Source: Chitinophagaceae bacterium IBVUCB2 (GTDB taxonomy: Bacteria > Bacteroidota > Bacteroidia > Chitinophagales > Chitinophagaceae). From it: 64,000 nt of DNA. Made by a program: the position numbers and the translations under genes. Positions 53,896 through 62,325 of the stretch are shown here, one piece after another. Numbering within the stretch: the first letter of the stretch is position 1; each line of letters begins with the position of its first letter. The stretch spans positions 868,001-932,000 of the forward strand of contig NFUV01000001.1 of the NCBI GenBank assembly GCA_002127295.1. Direction: 5' to 3'. Below the pieces are notes generated by a model. It was not told the origin of the DNA and did not search any database. It saw only the letters and a program-made list of their open reading frames with translations.

Positions 53896-54368
53896 ATTCC
53901 GCAGCACAGATAGCTAAACATTTCAGAGATGTTCTTTTCGGCGGCAATTGGACCTCAGTAAACCTGAAAGAAACGTTGGGAGGTATAACATGGGAACAAG
54001 CCACTACAAAAGCCTATTCGTTCAATACTATTGCCATTTTGGTGTACCATATGAATTATTATGTAGGTGTAATTACAAAAGTTTTACAAGGCCAGCCCCT
54101 TGATGGTAAGGATACCGATAGTTTTAACTGTCCGCCTGTTAACTCAGCAGATGATTGGGAAAAACTAGTACAGAAAACCTGGGAAGAAGCAGAAATATTT
54201 GCGAAACTCATAGAACAATTACCAGAAAATAAACTGGAAGAAACATTTATTAGTGAGAAATATGGAAACTATTACCGCAACCTGCACGGGGTTATTGAGC
54301 ACTATCATTATCACTTAGGACAAATAGTACTGATAAAAAAAATAATTAACAATTCTATTGCCCAGTAA
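53892..54368 (+). CDS. DinB-like four-helix protein
   Basis: 158 residues. The DinB/YfiT fold is suggested by the helices and three metal-ligand histidines in ILVYHMNYY and HGVIEHYHYHLGQIVLIKK. Family members bind Zn2+ or Ni2+ and some are thiol-dependent transferases. It overlaps the hydrolase gene by 4 bp, so the two are translated together; a joint detoxification role is possible but unproven. Confidence 0.82.
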   Translation: MNSAAQIAKHFRDVLFGGNWTSVNLKETLGGITWEQATTKAYSFNTIAILVYHMNYYVGVITKVLQGQPLDGKDTDSFNCPPVNSADDWEKLVQKTWEEAEIFAKLIEQLPENKLEETFISEKYGNYYRNLHGVIEHYHYHLGQIVLIKKIINNSIAQ

Positions 54369-54381
54369 TATTGGCAGCAAA

Positions 54382-54789
54382 TTAGTTTTTCCGCTCAAAA
54401 ACCATATAAGCCTTATCGCTATAGAAAATATTTATTTTCAATAGTGTATCTGATAGTTCGATAATTGAAAATTTATCATCGGGCCGACCCGTATTTTTCA
54501 GGATAACGGTTTTTTTATCTTCCGTCAATTCATAAGGTTGTTCCGCTACAAATTCTTCCGGCTTGTCCGTTTTTACATGAGTAACTTTAAAAATATTTTT
54601 CTTGTCGAATGAAAATGTCCAACCTTTTTGGTCTTCATGTAGTTTATTAATGGTCGGGTTTGCAAGGTCAATCGGCTCACCACTATAGGTCTCCATTTTT
54701 TGGTATTCCCATTTCCCTACAATAGAAACTTCTTTGTCTTTCTGTTTGCAGGAAGCGAGAAAGAATAAAACATAGATCAAGTATTTCAT
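54382..54789 (-). CDS. Small lipocalin-like lipoprotein
   Basis: 135 residues with a lipobox in LFFLASC (Cys14). The mature part has IVGKWEYQKMET and a run of beta strands (GWTFSFDKKNIFKVTH, KTVILKNTGR, LLKINIFYSDKAYMVFERK) resembling the lipocalin-like domain common in this phylum. Function unknown. It follows the 517-residue gene at 54817 by 27 bp on the same strand. Confidence 0.7.
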   Translation of the reverse strand: MKYLIYVLFFLASCKQKDKEVSIVGKWEYQKMETYSGEPIDLANPTINKLHEDQKGWTFSFDKKNIFKVTHVKTDKPEEFVAEQPYELTEDKKTVILKNTGRPDDKFSIIELSDTLLKINIFYSDKAYMVFERKN

Positions 54790-54816
54790 TATGACAAGTT
54801 AATGGTTACAAACGAT

Positions 54817-56370
54817 TCAAACCCTACCTCTCCTTCCCAATAAAAATTTCTCCCGGATCACATCCTGTACATTCACCCCGCTGATCTTACTTTCAAGCCA
54901 GGATATAACATCAAGATAAACAAATGCACGGCTCTCCAATGGATTGCCTTCATATTTTTTAAGTTTTGCTAATAATTTTTGAAATTCTGGTTTTAATGCA
55001 TGTGCTCCTACATGAAAAGATCGGCGGAGAAAAGTAAACATCTCTACTTCTACTTTTGTTAAACTTTCCATCTTGGCCATGTAGCGATAGACAGACTTAA
55101 TTAATGATTCGAGTATTTCAAAATTTCCCAACTCATAATGTGCAATCAAATGCAACAGGCGGGAATAACATTGTAAATCAGTTCTCAGGTCACCTTTCTG
55201 GTTAATGATGCGATTTAAATAATCAATGGCTTTTTCATTATTACCACTCCCGAAATACAAACAGGCAATCTTATAATAAAATACCAACACCCGATGCGTA
55301 TCTAAATACAAATTGTATTCCTTCAGCATATCTTCCAAAAAAGGTACCATGCGAAGCCCTTTTGTGAATGTGCCTTGCAAAAAGTAAAGGTTTATCCTGG
55401 CTGCATATAAATATTGATAAGCCAGTATTCGATTGTTCTCATTCTCTTCTAAATGCTTTTGCTTAACAAATTGCTCAAACTGGCGGATACTCTTTGCCAG
55501 TTTCTCCTGGTTCATCAGGCTAAAATGCGCCCCCATCAAGTTATGCATTCCCTTTATATAGCTTGCTGTTTCTACTTTTAGTAACCCGGGATAAGCAGAA
55601 AAGAGATCGACCCATTTTTGTGAGTACCGATAGTATTGCAAAAAATCCTGCCGGATAAAAGCATACCAGACATGACTCTGATATAAATACAACTGCTCAT
55701 AAAAACCTTTTGCTTTTCCTGCTTCAGCAGGAAGATGCTTTTCATAAAATGAGGCCAGGCTTTTCAGATCCTTTTCATTTCTTGCATGCCCATTCTGTAT
55801 ATACCAGCTGTATAACTGCAAGGCCAAGTTTGATAATTGATTCACCAACGAAAGCTGTGCATTTACGGCATCCGATTCAGCTGCCAGTTTATCTGCACGG
55901 TCCTGCATACTGCGGGTAATAAATAATGTCTCTATCTTTTTTTCAAAAAATAATGCTTGTTGCAAATAGGTGAGCTGTTGGTAGGCCTTCGCCGTTTCTT
56001 TTAACCGCTCCAGTACTTTCAGACTTTGCAGGTAAAGCCCTTTATTAAATAAAATGCGGGCATGGTCCATTTGCTCATGCAGGTGTATATCTATATTATC
56101 TTCATCTTTTATCAAGCGCAGACTGGAAAGGATCTGTTTGTATAAATTGGCCTTTATATTGGATAACTGTAGTTTGCTTATCCCTTTAGCTTTTTTCAGC
56201 AATTGTTTCTCGTCGTAGTCTGCTATTTTATCTAGCGCATCAAAAAGCTGGATGATCTTTAGATCTTCCGTGGCGGTATTTCGCTTCACATAAAGCTTAA
56301 AGTTTCGTTTTTCACTCTTTTCCAGCGACTTAACCAGTTGAAATAAGGCATCTGTTGAACGGTTGGCCAT
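54817..56370 (-). CDS. Large helical hypothetical protein (TPR-like)
   Basis: 517 residues with no signal peptide or membrane segment. The N-terminus MANRSTDALFQLVKSLEKSEKRNFKLYVKR is followed by helical pairs throughout, with TPR-like repeats near 115-150, 350-400 and 400-440 (for example IACLYFGSGNNEKAIDYLNR). I do not recognise a named family. It is a cytosolic scaffold candidate. It heads a possible two-gene unit with the lipocalin-like lipoprotein and is divergent from the leucine operon. Confidence 0.65.
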   Translation of the reverse strand: MANRSTDALFQLVKSLEKSEKRNFKLYVKRNTATEDLKIIQLFDALDKIADYDEKQLLKKAKGISKLQLSNIKANLYKQILSSLRLIKDEDNIDIHLHEQMDHARILFNKGLYLQSLKVLERLKETAKAYQQLTYLQQALFFEKKIETLFITRSMQDRADKLAAESDAVNAQLSLVNQLSNLALQLYSWYIQNGHARNEKDLKSLASFYEKHLPAEAGKAKGFYEQLYLYQSHVWYAFIRQDFLQYYRYSQKWVDLFSAYPGLLKVETASYIKGMHNLMGAHFSLMNQEKLAKSIRQFEQFVKQKHLEENENNRILAYQYLYAARINLYFLQGTFTKGLRMVPFLEDMLKEYNLYLDTHRVLVFYYKIACLYFGSGNNEKAIDYLNRIINQKGDLRTDLQCYSRLLHLIAHYELGNFEILESLIKSVYRYMAKMESLTKVEVEMFTFLRRSFHVGAHALKPEFQKLLAKLKKYEGNPLESRAFVYLDVISWLESKISGVNVQDVIREKFLLGRRGRV

Positions 56371-56455
56371 CGTAATTCCAAAAATTTAAAATTCAATACA
56401 GTAAAGGGTTTCAGCCAAATTCAACCTCTTTGCAAGGTGTAAAATTGACTTCATT

Positions 56456-56550
56456 ATGATTTCTATTGCCCTCTTATTCAAGGTAATTTAGTCGGGCAGG
56501 TTGTTTATTGACTGAATTACTAGCAAGCAATACAAAAATAAGCAGCCTGC
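56456..56550 (+). promoter_or_regulatory. Possible leader peptide and hairpin before leuA
   Basis: ATG at 56456 opens an 11-codon frame, MISIALLFKVI, ending in TAG at 56491; three Ile, two Leu and one Val codons fill over half of it. Five bases after the TAG starts GCAGGTTG (56496-56503), which pairs with CAGCCTGC (56543-56550) over 8 bp with one G-U. There is no T-run, so this is not a classical terminator. A leader-peptide control of the leu genes is plausible but less convincing than the ilvE attenuator. Confidence 0.35.
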
Positions 56551-56582
56551 ATTCTTATCTAATCTAATTTATCTACTTAATT

Positions 56583-57752
56583 ATGGCAGAAGGCAAAGTT
56601 CACATTTTTGACACCACCCTTCGTGATGGAGAACAGGTACCCGGTTGTAAATTGAATACAAACGAGAAACTGGAATTGGCTTTACAGCTCGAAGATTTGG
56701 GAGTGGATATTATTGAAGCGGGTTTCCCTATATCCTCTCCCGGCGACTTTGAATCGGTAACACAGATCTCAAAAGCAATAAAGAATGCAACGGTATGCGG
56801 ATTGAGCCGTGCAGTGCAAAAAGATATTGAAGTAGCGGCACAGGCATTGAAGTATGCCGTTCGTCCACGCATACACACCGGAATTGGCACTTCTGATTTT
56901 CATATTAAATCAAAGTTCAATTCTACAAGAGAAGATATTTTACAACGAGCTATTCAATGTGTGAAATGGGCAAGGAACTTTACCGATGATGTAGAATTTT
57001 ATGCAGAAGATGCGGGAAGAACAGATAATGATTATTTAGCACAGGTTATTGAAGCGGTCATTAAAGCGGGGGCAACTGTAGTGAACATCCCTGATACAAC
57101 CGGCTATTGTCTTCCTTATCAATACGGTGAAAAAATTGCCTACCTGGTAAACAATGTATCAAATATTGATAAAGCAATTATTTCGTGTCATTGCCATAAT
57201 GATTTGGGCTTAGCCACTGCAAATTCTATTGCAGGTGTAATCTCCGGGGCAAGACAAATCGAATGTACGATCAATGGTCTTGGTGAAAGAGCAGGAAACA
57301 CTTCATTAGAAGAAGTAGTTATGATCATTAAACAACACAGGCATTTGGGATTATATACCAATATCAATGCGAAACAATTGAATCCGCTTAGTCGTATTGT
57401 ATCTGATACGATGCGTATGCCGGTACAGCCGAATAAAGCAATTGTTGGCAGCAATGCATTCTCTCATTCATCCGGTATTCACCAGGATGGATTTTTGAAA
57501 GATGCTTTGACCTATGAGATCATCAATCCGGAAGAAGTTGGTGCTGACAGTTCAAAAATTGTACTGACAGCAAGAAGCGGACGCAGCGCACTGGCTTATC
57601 GTTTTCAAAAACTCGGTTTCCAGTTTGACAGGAACGACGTGGATGTTTTATATAATGAATTTTTAATAGTAGCAGATAGTAAGAAAGAAGTAGAAGATGG
57701 TGATTTGCAAACAATGGGAAAGCAACATCAATCTAACGCAGTAGTAGCATAG
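56583..57752 (+). CDS. leuA: 2-isopropylmalate synthase, short form
   Basis: LeuA condenses 2-oxoisovalerate with acetyl-CoA, the first committed step to leucine. The catalytic HMGL-like domain is complete, with [16 protein letters not shown] (metal and active site), [13 protein letters not shown] and the metal-binding [13 protein letters not shown]. At 389 residues it ends after the linker and lacks the roughly 130-residue C-terminal LeuA dimer domain that senses leucine in long forms. Control of flux therefore likely rests on gene expression. Citramalate or homocitrate synthase are possible on fold alone, but the leuCDB neighbours settle the role. Confidence 0.93.
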   Translation: MAEGKVHIFDTTLRDGEQVPGCKLNTNEKLELALQLEDLGVDIIEAGFPISSPGDFESVTQISKAIKNATVCGLSRAVQKDIEVAAQALKYAVRPRIHTGIGTSDFHIKSKFNSTREDILQRAIQCVKWARNFTDDVEFYAEDAGRTDNDYLAQVIEAVIKAGATVVNIPDTTGYCLPYQYGEKIAYLVNNVSNIDKAIISCHCHNDLGLATANSIAGVISGARQIECTINGLGERAGNTSLEEVVMIIKQHRHLGLYTNINAKQLNPLSRIVSDTMRMPVQPNKAIVGSNAFSHSSGIHQDGFLKDALTYEIINPEEVGADSSKIVLTARSGRSALAYRFQKLGFQFDRNDVDVLYNEFLIVADSKKEVEDGDLQTMGKQHQSNAVVA

Positions 57753-57768
57753 AACAAAATGTTAGCAT

Positions 57769-57793
57769 CCTGTCAGCCGACAGGCAGGTTTGC
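57769..57793. repeat. Half copy of dispersed palindromic repeat
   Basis: CCTGTC-AGCC-GACAGG is a perfect 6-bp hairpin, followed by CAGGTTTGC, the same right flank as the complete copy at 50873-50904. The left outer arm is missing. It lies in the leuA-leuC gap. Confidence 0.6.
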
Positions 57794-57811
57794 ATGAAAA
57801 ACAAAAACAAA

Positions 57812-59212
57812 ATGCCGAAAACATTATTCGAAAAGATTTGGGATACGCATATCGTTAAAACAATTGACGATGGCCCATCTGTTCTATACATTGATAAACA
57901 TTTTATTCATGAAGTAACCAGCCCGCAGGCATTTACCGGTTTGAATAAAAGAGGGATAAAAGTATTACGACCACAACAGGTAGTTGCTACCGCAGATCAT
58001 AATGTACCTACGCTCAATCAGCACTTACCTATTAAAGAAGAACTGAGCCGAAAACAGGTAGAAGCGTTGATCCAGAATTGCGCAGAACATGGTATTGAAT
58101 TGTATGGCCTTGGACATCCGTTCCAGGGCATTGTTCATGTTATAGGGCCTGAGTTAGGATTGACACAGCCCGGCATGACGATTGTTTGTGGTGATAGTCA
58201 TACTTCCACACATGGCGCATTTGGTGCCATTGCTTTCGGAATAGGCACCAGTGAAGTAGAAATGGTTTTTGCATCGCAATGTTTGTTGCAGAGCAAACCA
58301 AAACTAATGCGCATTAATGTTGATGGTGAACTGAATAAAGGTGTAGTATCAAAAGATATTGTACTGTATATATTATCGAAGATCACAGCAAGTGGTGCAA
58401 CGGGTTATGCAGTGGAATTTGCAGGTTCTGCTATCCGATCATTAAGCATGGAAGCAAGAATGACCATTTGCAATATGAGTATTGAAATGGGTGGCCGTTG
58501 TGGATTGATAGCACCGGATGAAACAACATTCGAATATATCAAAGGCAGAAAGTTTGCACCGCAGGGAGCTGAATGGGATAAGAAATTAGCCACCTGGAAA
58601 GAATTGTATTCAGATGCCGATGCAAATTTTGATAAAGAGATTCATATCAAAGCAGAAGATATTCAACCGATGATAACTTATGGCACCAACCCGGGAATGG
58701 GAATTGCTGTATCAGAAACGATCCCGACAACAGTAACCATCAATGAGAATGACAGATCAGGTTTAGCAAAATCGCTGACCTATATGGGATTGGAACAAGG
58801 GGCAAATATTAAAGGACAGAAAGTTGACTATGTGTTCATCGGCAGTTGTACCAATTCAAGAATAGAAGACCTGAGAATGGTAGCATCGTTCGTAAAAGGA
58901 AAAAAGAAAGCAGCTGATGTTGAAGTATGGATCGTTCCCGGAAGTAAACAGGTAGAAGCACAAGCTATTAAAGAAGGCATTGATAAGATATTTGAAGAAG
59001 CAGGATTTCAATTGCGACAACCCGGTTGCTCTGCTTGCCTGGGAATGAATGAAGATAAAATACCCGCTGGTAAATATTGTATCAGTACAAGCAACCGAAA
59101 TTTTGAAGGAAGACAAGGTGCAGGAGCAAGAACATTATTGGCAAGTCCGTTAACAGCAGCAGCAGCAGCAATCACAGGATTTGTAACAGATGTAAGAGAA
59201 TTATTAAATTAA
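57812..59212 (+). CDS. leuC: 3-isopropylmalate dehydratase large subunit
   Basis: LeuC with LeuD isomerises 2- to 3-isopropylmalate using a [4Fe-4S] cluster. From the ATG at 57812 it is 466 residues and begins [13 protein letters not shown], the usual N-terminus; a frame start at 57794 lies against the palindromic repeat and was not used. Cluster ligands are in [14 protein letters not shown] and [35 protein letters not shown] is the aconitase-family signature. It lies 59 bp after leuA. Confidence 0.95.
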   Translation: MPKTLFEKIWDTHIVKTIDDGPSVLYIDKHFIHEVTSPQAFTGLNKRGIKVLRPQQVVATADHNVPTLNQHLPIKEELSRKQVEALIQNCAEHGIELYGLGHPFQGIVHVIGPELGLTQPGMTIVCGDSHTSTHGAFGAIAFGIGTSEVEMVFASQCLLQSKPKLMRINVDGELNKGVVSKDIVLYILSKITASGATGYAVEFAGSAIRSLSMEARMTICNMSIEMGGRCGLIAPDETTFEYIKGRKFAPQGAEWDKKLATWKELYSDADANFDKEIHIKAEDIQPMITYGTNPGMGIAVSETIPTTVTINENDRSGLAKSLTYMGLEQGANIKGQKVDYVFIGSCTNSRIEDLRMVASFVKGKKKAADVEVWIVPGSKQVEAQAIKEGIDKIFEEAGFQLRQPGCSACLGMNEDKIPAGKYCISTSNRNFEGRQGAGARTLLASPLTAAAAAITGFVTDVRELLN

Positions 59213-59298
59213 AAAGTAAAAAATCAAAAATAAAAAAAGGGAACCCATGCTTTAAGCTTCTCCTTTTGAATTTTGATTTTAGAATTTTGACTTATAAC

Positions 59299-59883
59299 AT
59301 GAAGGCATTAACAACCATAAAGTCCCGTTTTGTTCCGATCAATATCGAAAACATCGATACCGACCAGATAATACCTGCCCGTTTTTTGAAGGCGACAACA
59401 AAAGATGGTTTTGGTAAAAATCTTTTCCGTGACTGGCGATATTATAATGATGACGAATCAAAAACAAGAGCTGATTTTCCTTTGAACATGTCGCAGTTTG
59501 ATGGGGAAATATTAGTGGCGGGAAAAAACTTTGGTTGCGGGTCTTCGAGAGAACATGCTGCCTGGTCAATCCTGGATTATGGTTTCCGTGTAGTAGTATC
59601 AAGTTTTTTTGCGGACATTTTTAAGAACAATGCATTGAATAATGGCGTATTGCCGATACAAGTGAGTGATGAATTTCTGAAAAGCATTTTTTTACAAGAC
59701 AATAATACAGAACTAACAGTTGACCTGGAGAAACAAACCATTACGATCAATTCCACAGGAGAAAGCGAAGGTTTTTATATTAGTAGTTACAAAAAAACAT
59801 GCTTGCTAAACGGCTATGATGATATTGATTATTTAATTAGTATAAAAGACGATATACAACAATTCGAAACCCAAAGAGCATAA
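59299..59883 (+). CDS. leuD: 3-isopropylmalate dehydratase small subunit
   Basis: 194 residues from the ATG at 59299; the open frame upstream to 59266 encodes no family sequence. [16 protein letters not shown] and [21 protein letters not shown] are the swivel-domain motifs that complete the LeuC active site. It follows leuC by 86 bp and is only 6 bp from leuB. Confidence 0.95.
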   Translation: MKALTTIKSRFVPINIENIDTDQIIPARFLKATTKDGFGKNLFRDWRYYNDDESKTRADFPLNMSQFDGEILVAGKNFGCGSSREHAAWSILDYGFRVVVSSFFADIFKNNALNNGVLPIQVSDEFLKSIFLQDNNTELTVDLEKQTITINSTGESEGFYISSYKKTCLLNGYDDIDYLISIKDDIQQFETQRA

Positions 59884-59889
59884 ACTACC

Positions 59890-61017
59890 ATGAAAAAGAA
59901 AATTGCAGTAATAGAAGGTGACGGGATAGGCCCGGAAGTAACACAACAGTCTATTCGTATTTTAGATTCGATAGCTGAACATTTCAATCATGAATTTGAA
60001 TATACTTATTGTTTGATGGGTGCTGATGCTATTGATAAGACCGGCAATCCATTGCCGGATGAAACCATTGAAGTTTGCCTGAACAGTGATGCAATATTGT
60101 TTGGTGCGATCGGTCATCCTAAATATGATAATGACCCCACCGCTAAAGTAAGGCCTGAACAGGGTTTACTGAAACTCCGTAAATCTTTACAGCTTTATGC
60201 GAACATCCGCCCGGTAAGTACTTATGCTTCGCTACATCATTTATCTCCACTAAAAAGTAAGTATATCGAAGGAGTTGATTTCATCATCTTCCGTGAACTG
60301 ACCGGTGGAATTTACTTTGGGAAAAAAGAAATTAGTGTAGATGGCACTCAGGCAAGTGATGATTGTGTTTATACAAAAGCAGAAATTGAACGCATAGCAG
60401 GACTAGCTTTTCATTTTGCTCAAAAACCAAACAGGAGAAAAAAACTGACATTGGTTGATAAGGCCAATGTACTGGAAACATCAAGACTATGGAGAAAAGT
60501 AGTGCAGGAGATGGCACCACAATATCCTGATGTGACAGTAGATTATATGTTTGTTGACAATGCGGCCATGCAGATCATCGTGAACCCAAAACAGTTTGAT
60601 GTAATTCTTACAGAAAATATGTTTGGCGACATCATCAGTGATGAAGCCAGTGTGATAAGTGGTTCGCTGGGACTATTGCCTTCTGCTTCTGTTGGAATAA
60701 ATGAAAAAATTGCTTTGTTCGAACCTATTCATGGCTCTTACCCGCAGGCTGCCGGAAAAGATATTGCCAACCCGATTGGTTCTATTCTTTCTGCTGCAAT
60801 GATGCTGGATTTTCTGAGTATGGAAGAAGAAGCCAAATTGGTAAGAGATGCAGTGAACTGGACATTGATGAATTCCTTTGTAACAAAAGATATTGACCCC
60901 GTTAATTTTTATTTCACTTCTACCATAGGGGAATTGATCAGTGATTTTGTAAGTGGAAAGGTTTCAGGCTCTGTTAATTCCGAAAATATTGAGTTAAGAA
61001 AATCGACTATTATATAA
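59890..61017 (+). CDS. leuB: 3-isopropylmalate dehydrogenase
   Basis: LeuB oxidises and decarboxylates 3-isopropylmalate to 2-oxoisocaproate using NAD+. The 375 residues show IAVIEGDGIGPEV, the substrate arginines in LLKLRKSLQLYANIRP and FRELTGGIYFG, the Lys in LVDKANVLETSRLW, and the metal-binding TENMFGDIISDEASVISGSLGLLPSAS. It is the last leu gene before the 288-bp attenuator region. Confidence 0.96.
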   Translation: MKKKIAVIEGDGIGPEVTQQSIRILDSIAEHFNHEFEYTYCLMGADAIDKTGNPLPDETIEVCLNSDAILFGAIGHPKYDNDPTAKVRPEQGLLKLRKSLQLYANIRPVSTYASLHHLSPLKSKYIEGVDFIIFRELTGGIYFGKKEISVDGTQASDDCVYTKAEIERIAGLAFHFAQKPNRRKKLTLVDKANVLETSRLWRKVVQEMAPQYPDVTVDYMFVDNAAMQIIVNPKQFDVILTENMFGDIISDEASVISGSLGLLPSASVGINEKIALFEPIHGSYPQAAGKDIANPIGSILSAAMMLDFLSMEEEAKLVRDAVNWTLMNSFVTKDIDPVNFYFTSTIGELISDFVSGKVSGSVNSENIELRKSTII

Positions 61018-61118
61018 GCAACATTAACTAACGAAGGTTCGCTTATTCGAAAATAAAATTGCTTGCTGAGTTCTTTTTTTGAAACGGCGGGTGTATATTT
61101 ACAAAACATACATCCTTC

Positions 61119-61214
61119 ATGTTGAAGAATAATATATATAATGTCATCGCCAGCGTAGCTACAATTATTATTGTGGTTGTCATTATTATATCTTCAAATG
61201 GAGGTGGTGCATGA
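61119..61214 (+). CDS. Putative Ile/Val-rich leader peptide of ilvE-ilvD
   Basis: The 31-codon frame opens at the ATG at 61119 with MLKNNIYNVIASVAT, continues with IIIVVVIII (codons 16-24, 61164-61190) and closes with SSNGGGA and TGA. In all it has 8 Ile, 5 Val and 1 Leu codons. It lies directly upstream of an antiterminator/terminator pair and of the branched-chain aminotransferase gene. The unbroken run of regulatory amino acid codons is the hallmark of an ilv-type attenuation leader. A small transmembrane protein would look similar, so the RNA structures are what favour a leader role. Confidence 0.8.
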   Translation: MLKNNIYNVIASVATIIIVVVIIISSNGGGA

Positions 61215-61242
61215 TTATAAAAAGTTAACAACAAAATATCAG

Positions 61243-61276
61243 CGACCCGCCTCCAAAAAGGCGGGTCGTTTTTTTT
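61243..61276 (+). terminator. Attenuator terminator upstream of ilvE
   Basis: CGACCCGCCT and AGGCGGGTCG form a perfect 10-bp stem with loop CCAAAA, followed by eight Ts (61269-61276). It lies 30 nt before the ilvE ATG and not directly after leuB, so a conditional role fits better than simple termination of the leu genes. Confidence 0.92.
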
Positions 61277-61305
61277 ATACCCGCAATCAGAACAAAAACA
61301 AGATT

Positions 61306-62202
61306 ATGTATTACACCGACAACACAGTTATCTATTTCAATGGAGAGTTTGTAAAAGCTGCAGAGGCTAAGACTGACCTCTACAGCCAGTCATTACATTA
61401 TGGCTATGCCGTATTTGAAGGCATCCGCTCCTATCCTATTAACGGCGGCACAAAAATGTTCAAAGGAAAAGAACATTATGATCGCCTGCGCCATTCAGCC
61501 AAAGTAATGAGAATACCATTTGAATACACAACGGAGAAATTAGTTGAGTTGACATATGAAGTGTTGAAGAGAAATAATTTCACAGATGCGTATATCCGTC
61601 CGATCGTTCTGTGTTCTCCTAACATGGCTTTATCAAAAGGAAAAGAATCCTATCTCGCCATTGAAGCATGGCAATGGACAAATGGATACATGACTAATAA
61701 GATGAAGATCATGACATCTTCGTATCGTCGCCCCAACGCAGATGCATTTCATGTGGATGCAAAAGTGAGTGGCCATTATGTAAATTCTATTCTTGCCTGC
61801 CAGGAAGCAAAAGACAATGGATTTGATGAGGCCCTGGTACTTGATAGTAATGGATTTGTAGCAGAAAGCAGTGGTGCAAATATTTTTTATGAGAATGACG
61901 GAGTGTTGTACACGGCACCAAAAGGAAATATTCTTCCCGGTATTACAAGAGCAACAGTAATTGAAATATGCAAGGAGTTAAATATACCTGTTGTAGAAAG
62001 ATTCTTTATGCCTGACGAGATGAAAGGTGCTGATGCAGGTTTCTTCTGTGGTACGGCTGCTGAAGTAGTAGCACTGAGTTCACTGGATAATGTTGACTTT
62101 AAAAAGAATTGGGAAGATTCATTGAGCTATGTGATACAGCAGGCCTACAAATGTAAAGTATTGGAGAAACCATTTCGATTAGAAGAGCAAGCAGTTGCTT
62201 AA
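61306..62202 (+). CDS. ilvE: Branched-chain amino acid aminotransferase
   Basis: This fold-type IV PLP enzyme makes the last step to Ile, Val and Leu. The ATG at 61306 gives 298 residues and MYYTDNTVIYFNGEFV; longer frames upstream run through the terminator. Motifs include SLHYGYAVFEGIRSY, the PLP lysine region in DAKVSGHYVNSILACQEAK, EALVLDSNGFVAESSGANIF and LPGITRATVIEI, and ends with FFCGTAAEVVAL. It is the first gene after the attenuator. Confidence 0.94.
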   Translation: MYYTDNTVIYFNGEFVKAAEAKTDLYSQSLHYGYAVFEGIRSYPINGGTKMFKGKEHYDRLRHSAKVMRIPFEYTTEKLVELTYEVLKRNNFTDAYIRPIVLCSPNMALSKGKESYLAIEAWQWTNGYMTNKMKIMTSSYRRPNADAFHVDAKVSGHYVNSILACQEAKDNGFDEALVLDSNGFVAESSGANIFYENDGVLYTAPKGNILPGITRATVIEICKELNIPVVERFFMPDEMKGADAGFFCGTAAEVVALSSLDNVDFKKNWEDSLSYVIQQAYKCKVLEKPFRLEEQAVA

Positions 62203-62233
62203 TGATGAATAATGATATATAGCACAAGAGTGA

Positions 62234-62266
62234 TTATTCTTTCCTTTCACTGAAAGAAAAGAATAA
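62234..62266. repeat. Long hairpin in the ilvE-ilvD gap
   Basis: Two 15-base arms, TTATTCTTTCCTTTC and GAAAGAAAAGAATAA, pair with one mismatch around a 3-nt loop. There is no T-run, so it may be an mRNA processing or stability element between the two genes. Confidence 0.55.
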
Positions 62267-62325
62267 CAGAACAAGTTCGCAAGGGACGATTATAGTAGTA
62301 CAAAAGCCGGTAACAAAAAATAAAA

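Larger units (their letters stand above)
61119..61276 (+). promoter_or_regulatory. Ribosome-mediated transcription attenuator of ilvE-ilvD
   Basis: Leader peptide, antiterminator and terminator are in order. GGAGGTGG (61200-61207), inside the last leader codons, pairs over 8 bp (one G-U) with CCGCCTCC (61247-61254), whose first six bases belong to the terminator's left arm. A ribosome stalled at the Ile/Val run leaves GGAGGTGG free, so the antiterminator forms and ilvE-ilvD are read. A ribosome reaching the TGA (61212-61214) covers GGAGGTGG, so the terminator forms. Only weak pairing (CGCCA with TGGTG) exists for a separate pause hairpin. TATATTTA at 61094-61101 could be the -7 box of a dedicated promoter. 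Confidence 0.78.

Noticed and set aside
57794-57811. Upstream start of LeuC
   Set aside because: It adds MKNKNK, abuts the palindromic repeat, and LeuC proteins normally begin at the [10 protein letters not shown] position.
61171-61305. 45-codon N-terminal extension of IlvE
   Set aside because: It would run through the terminator hairpin and its T-run; the family N-terminus begins at 61306.
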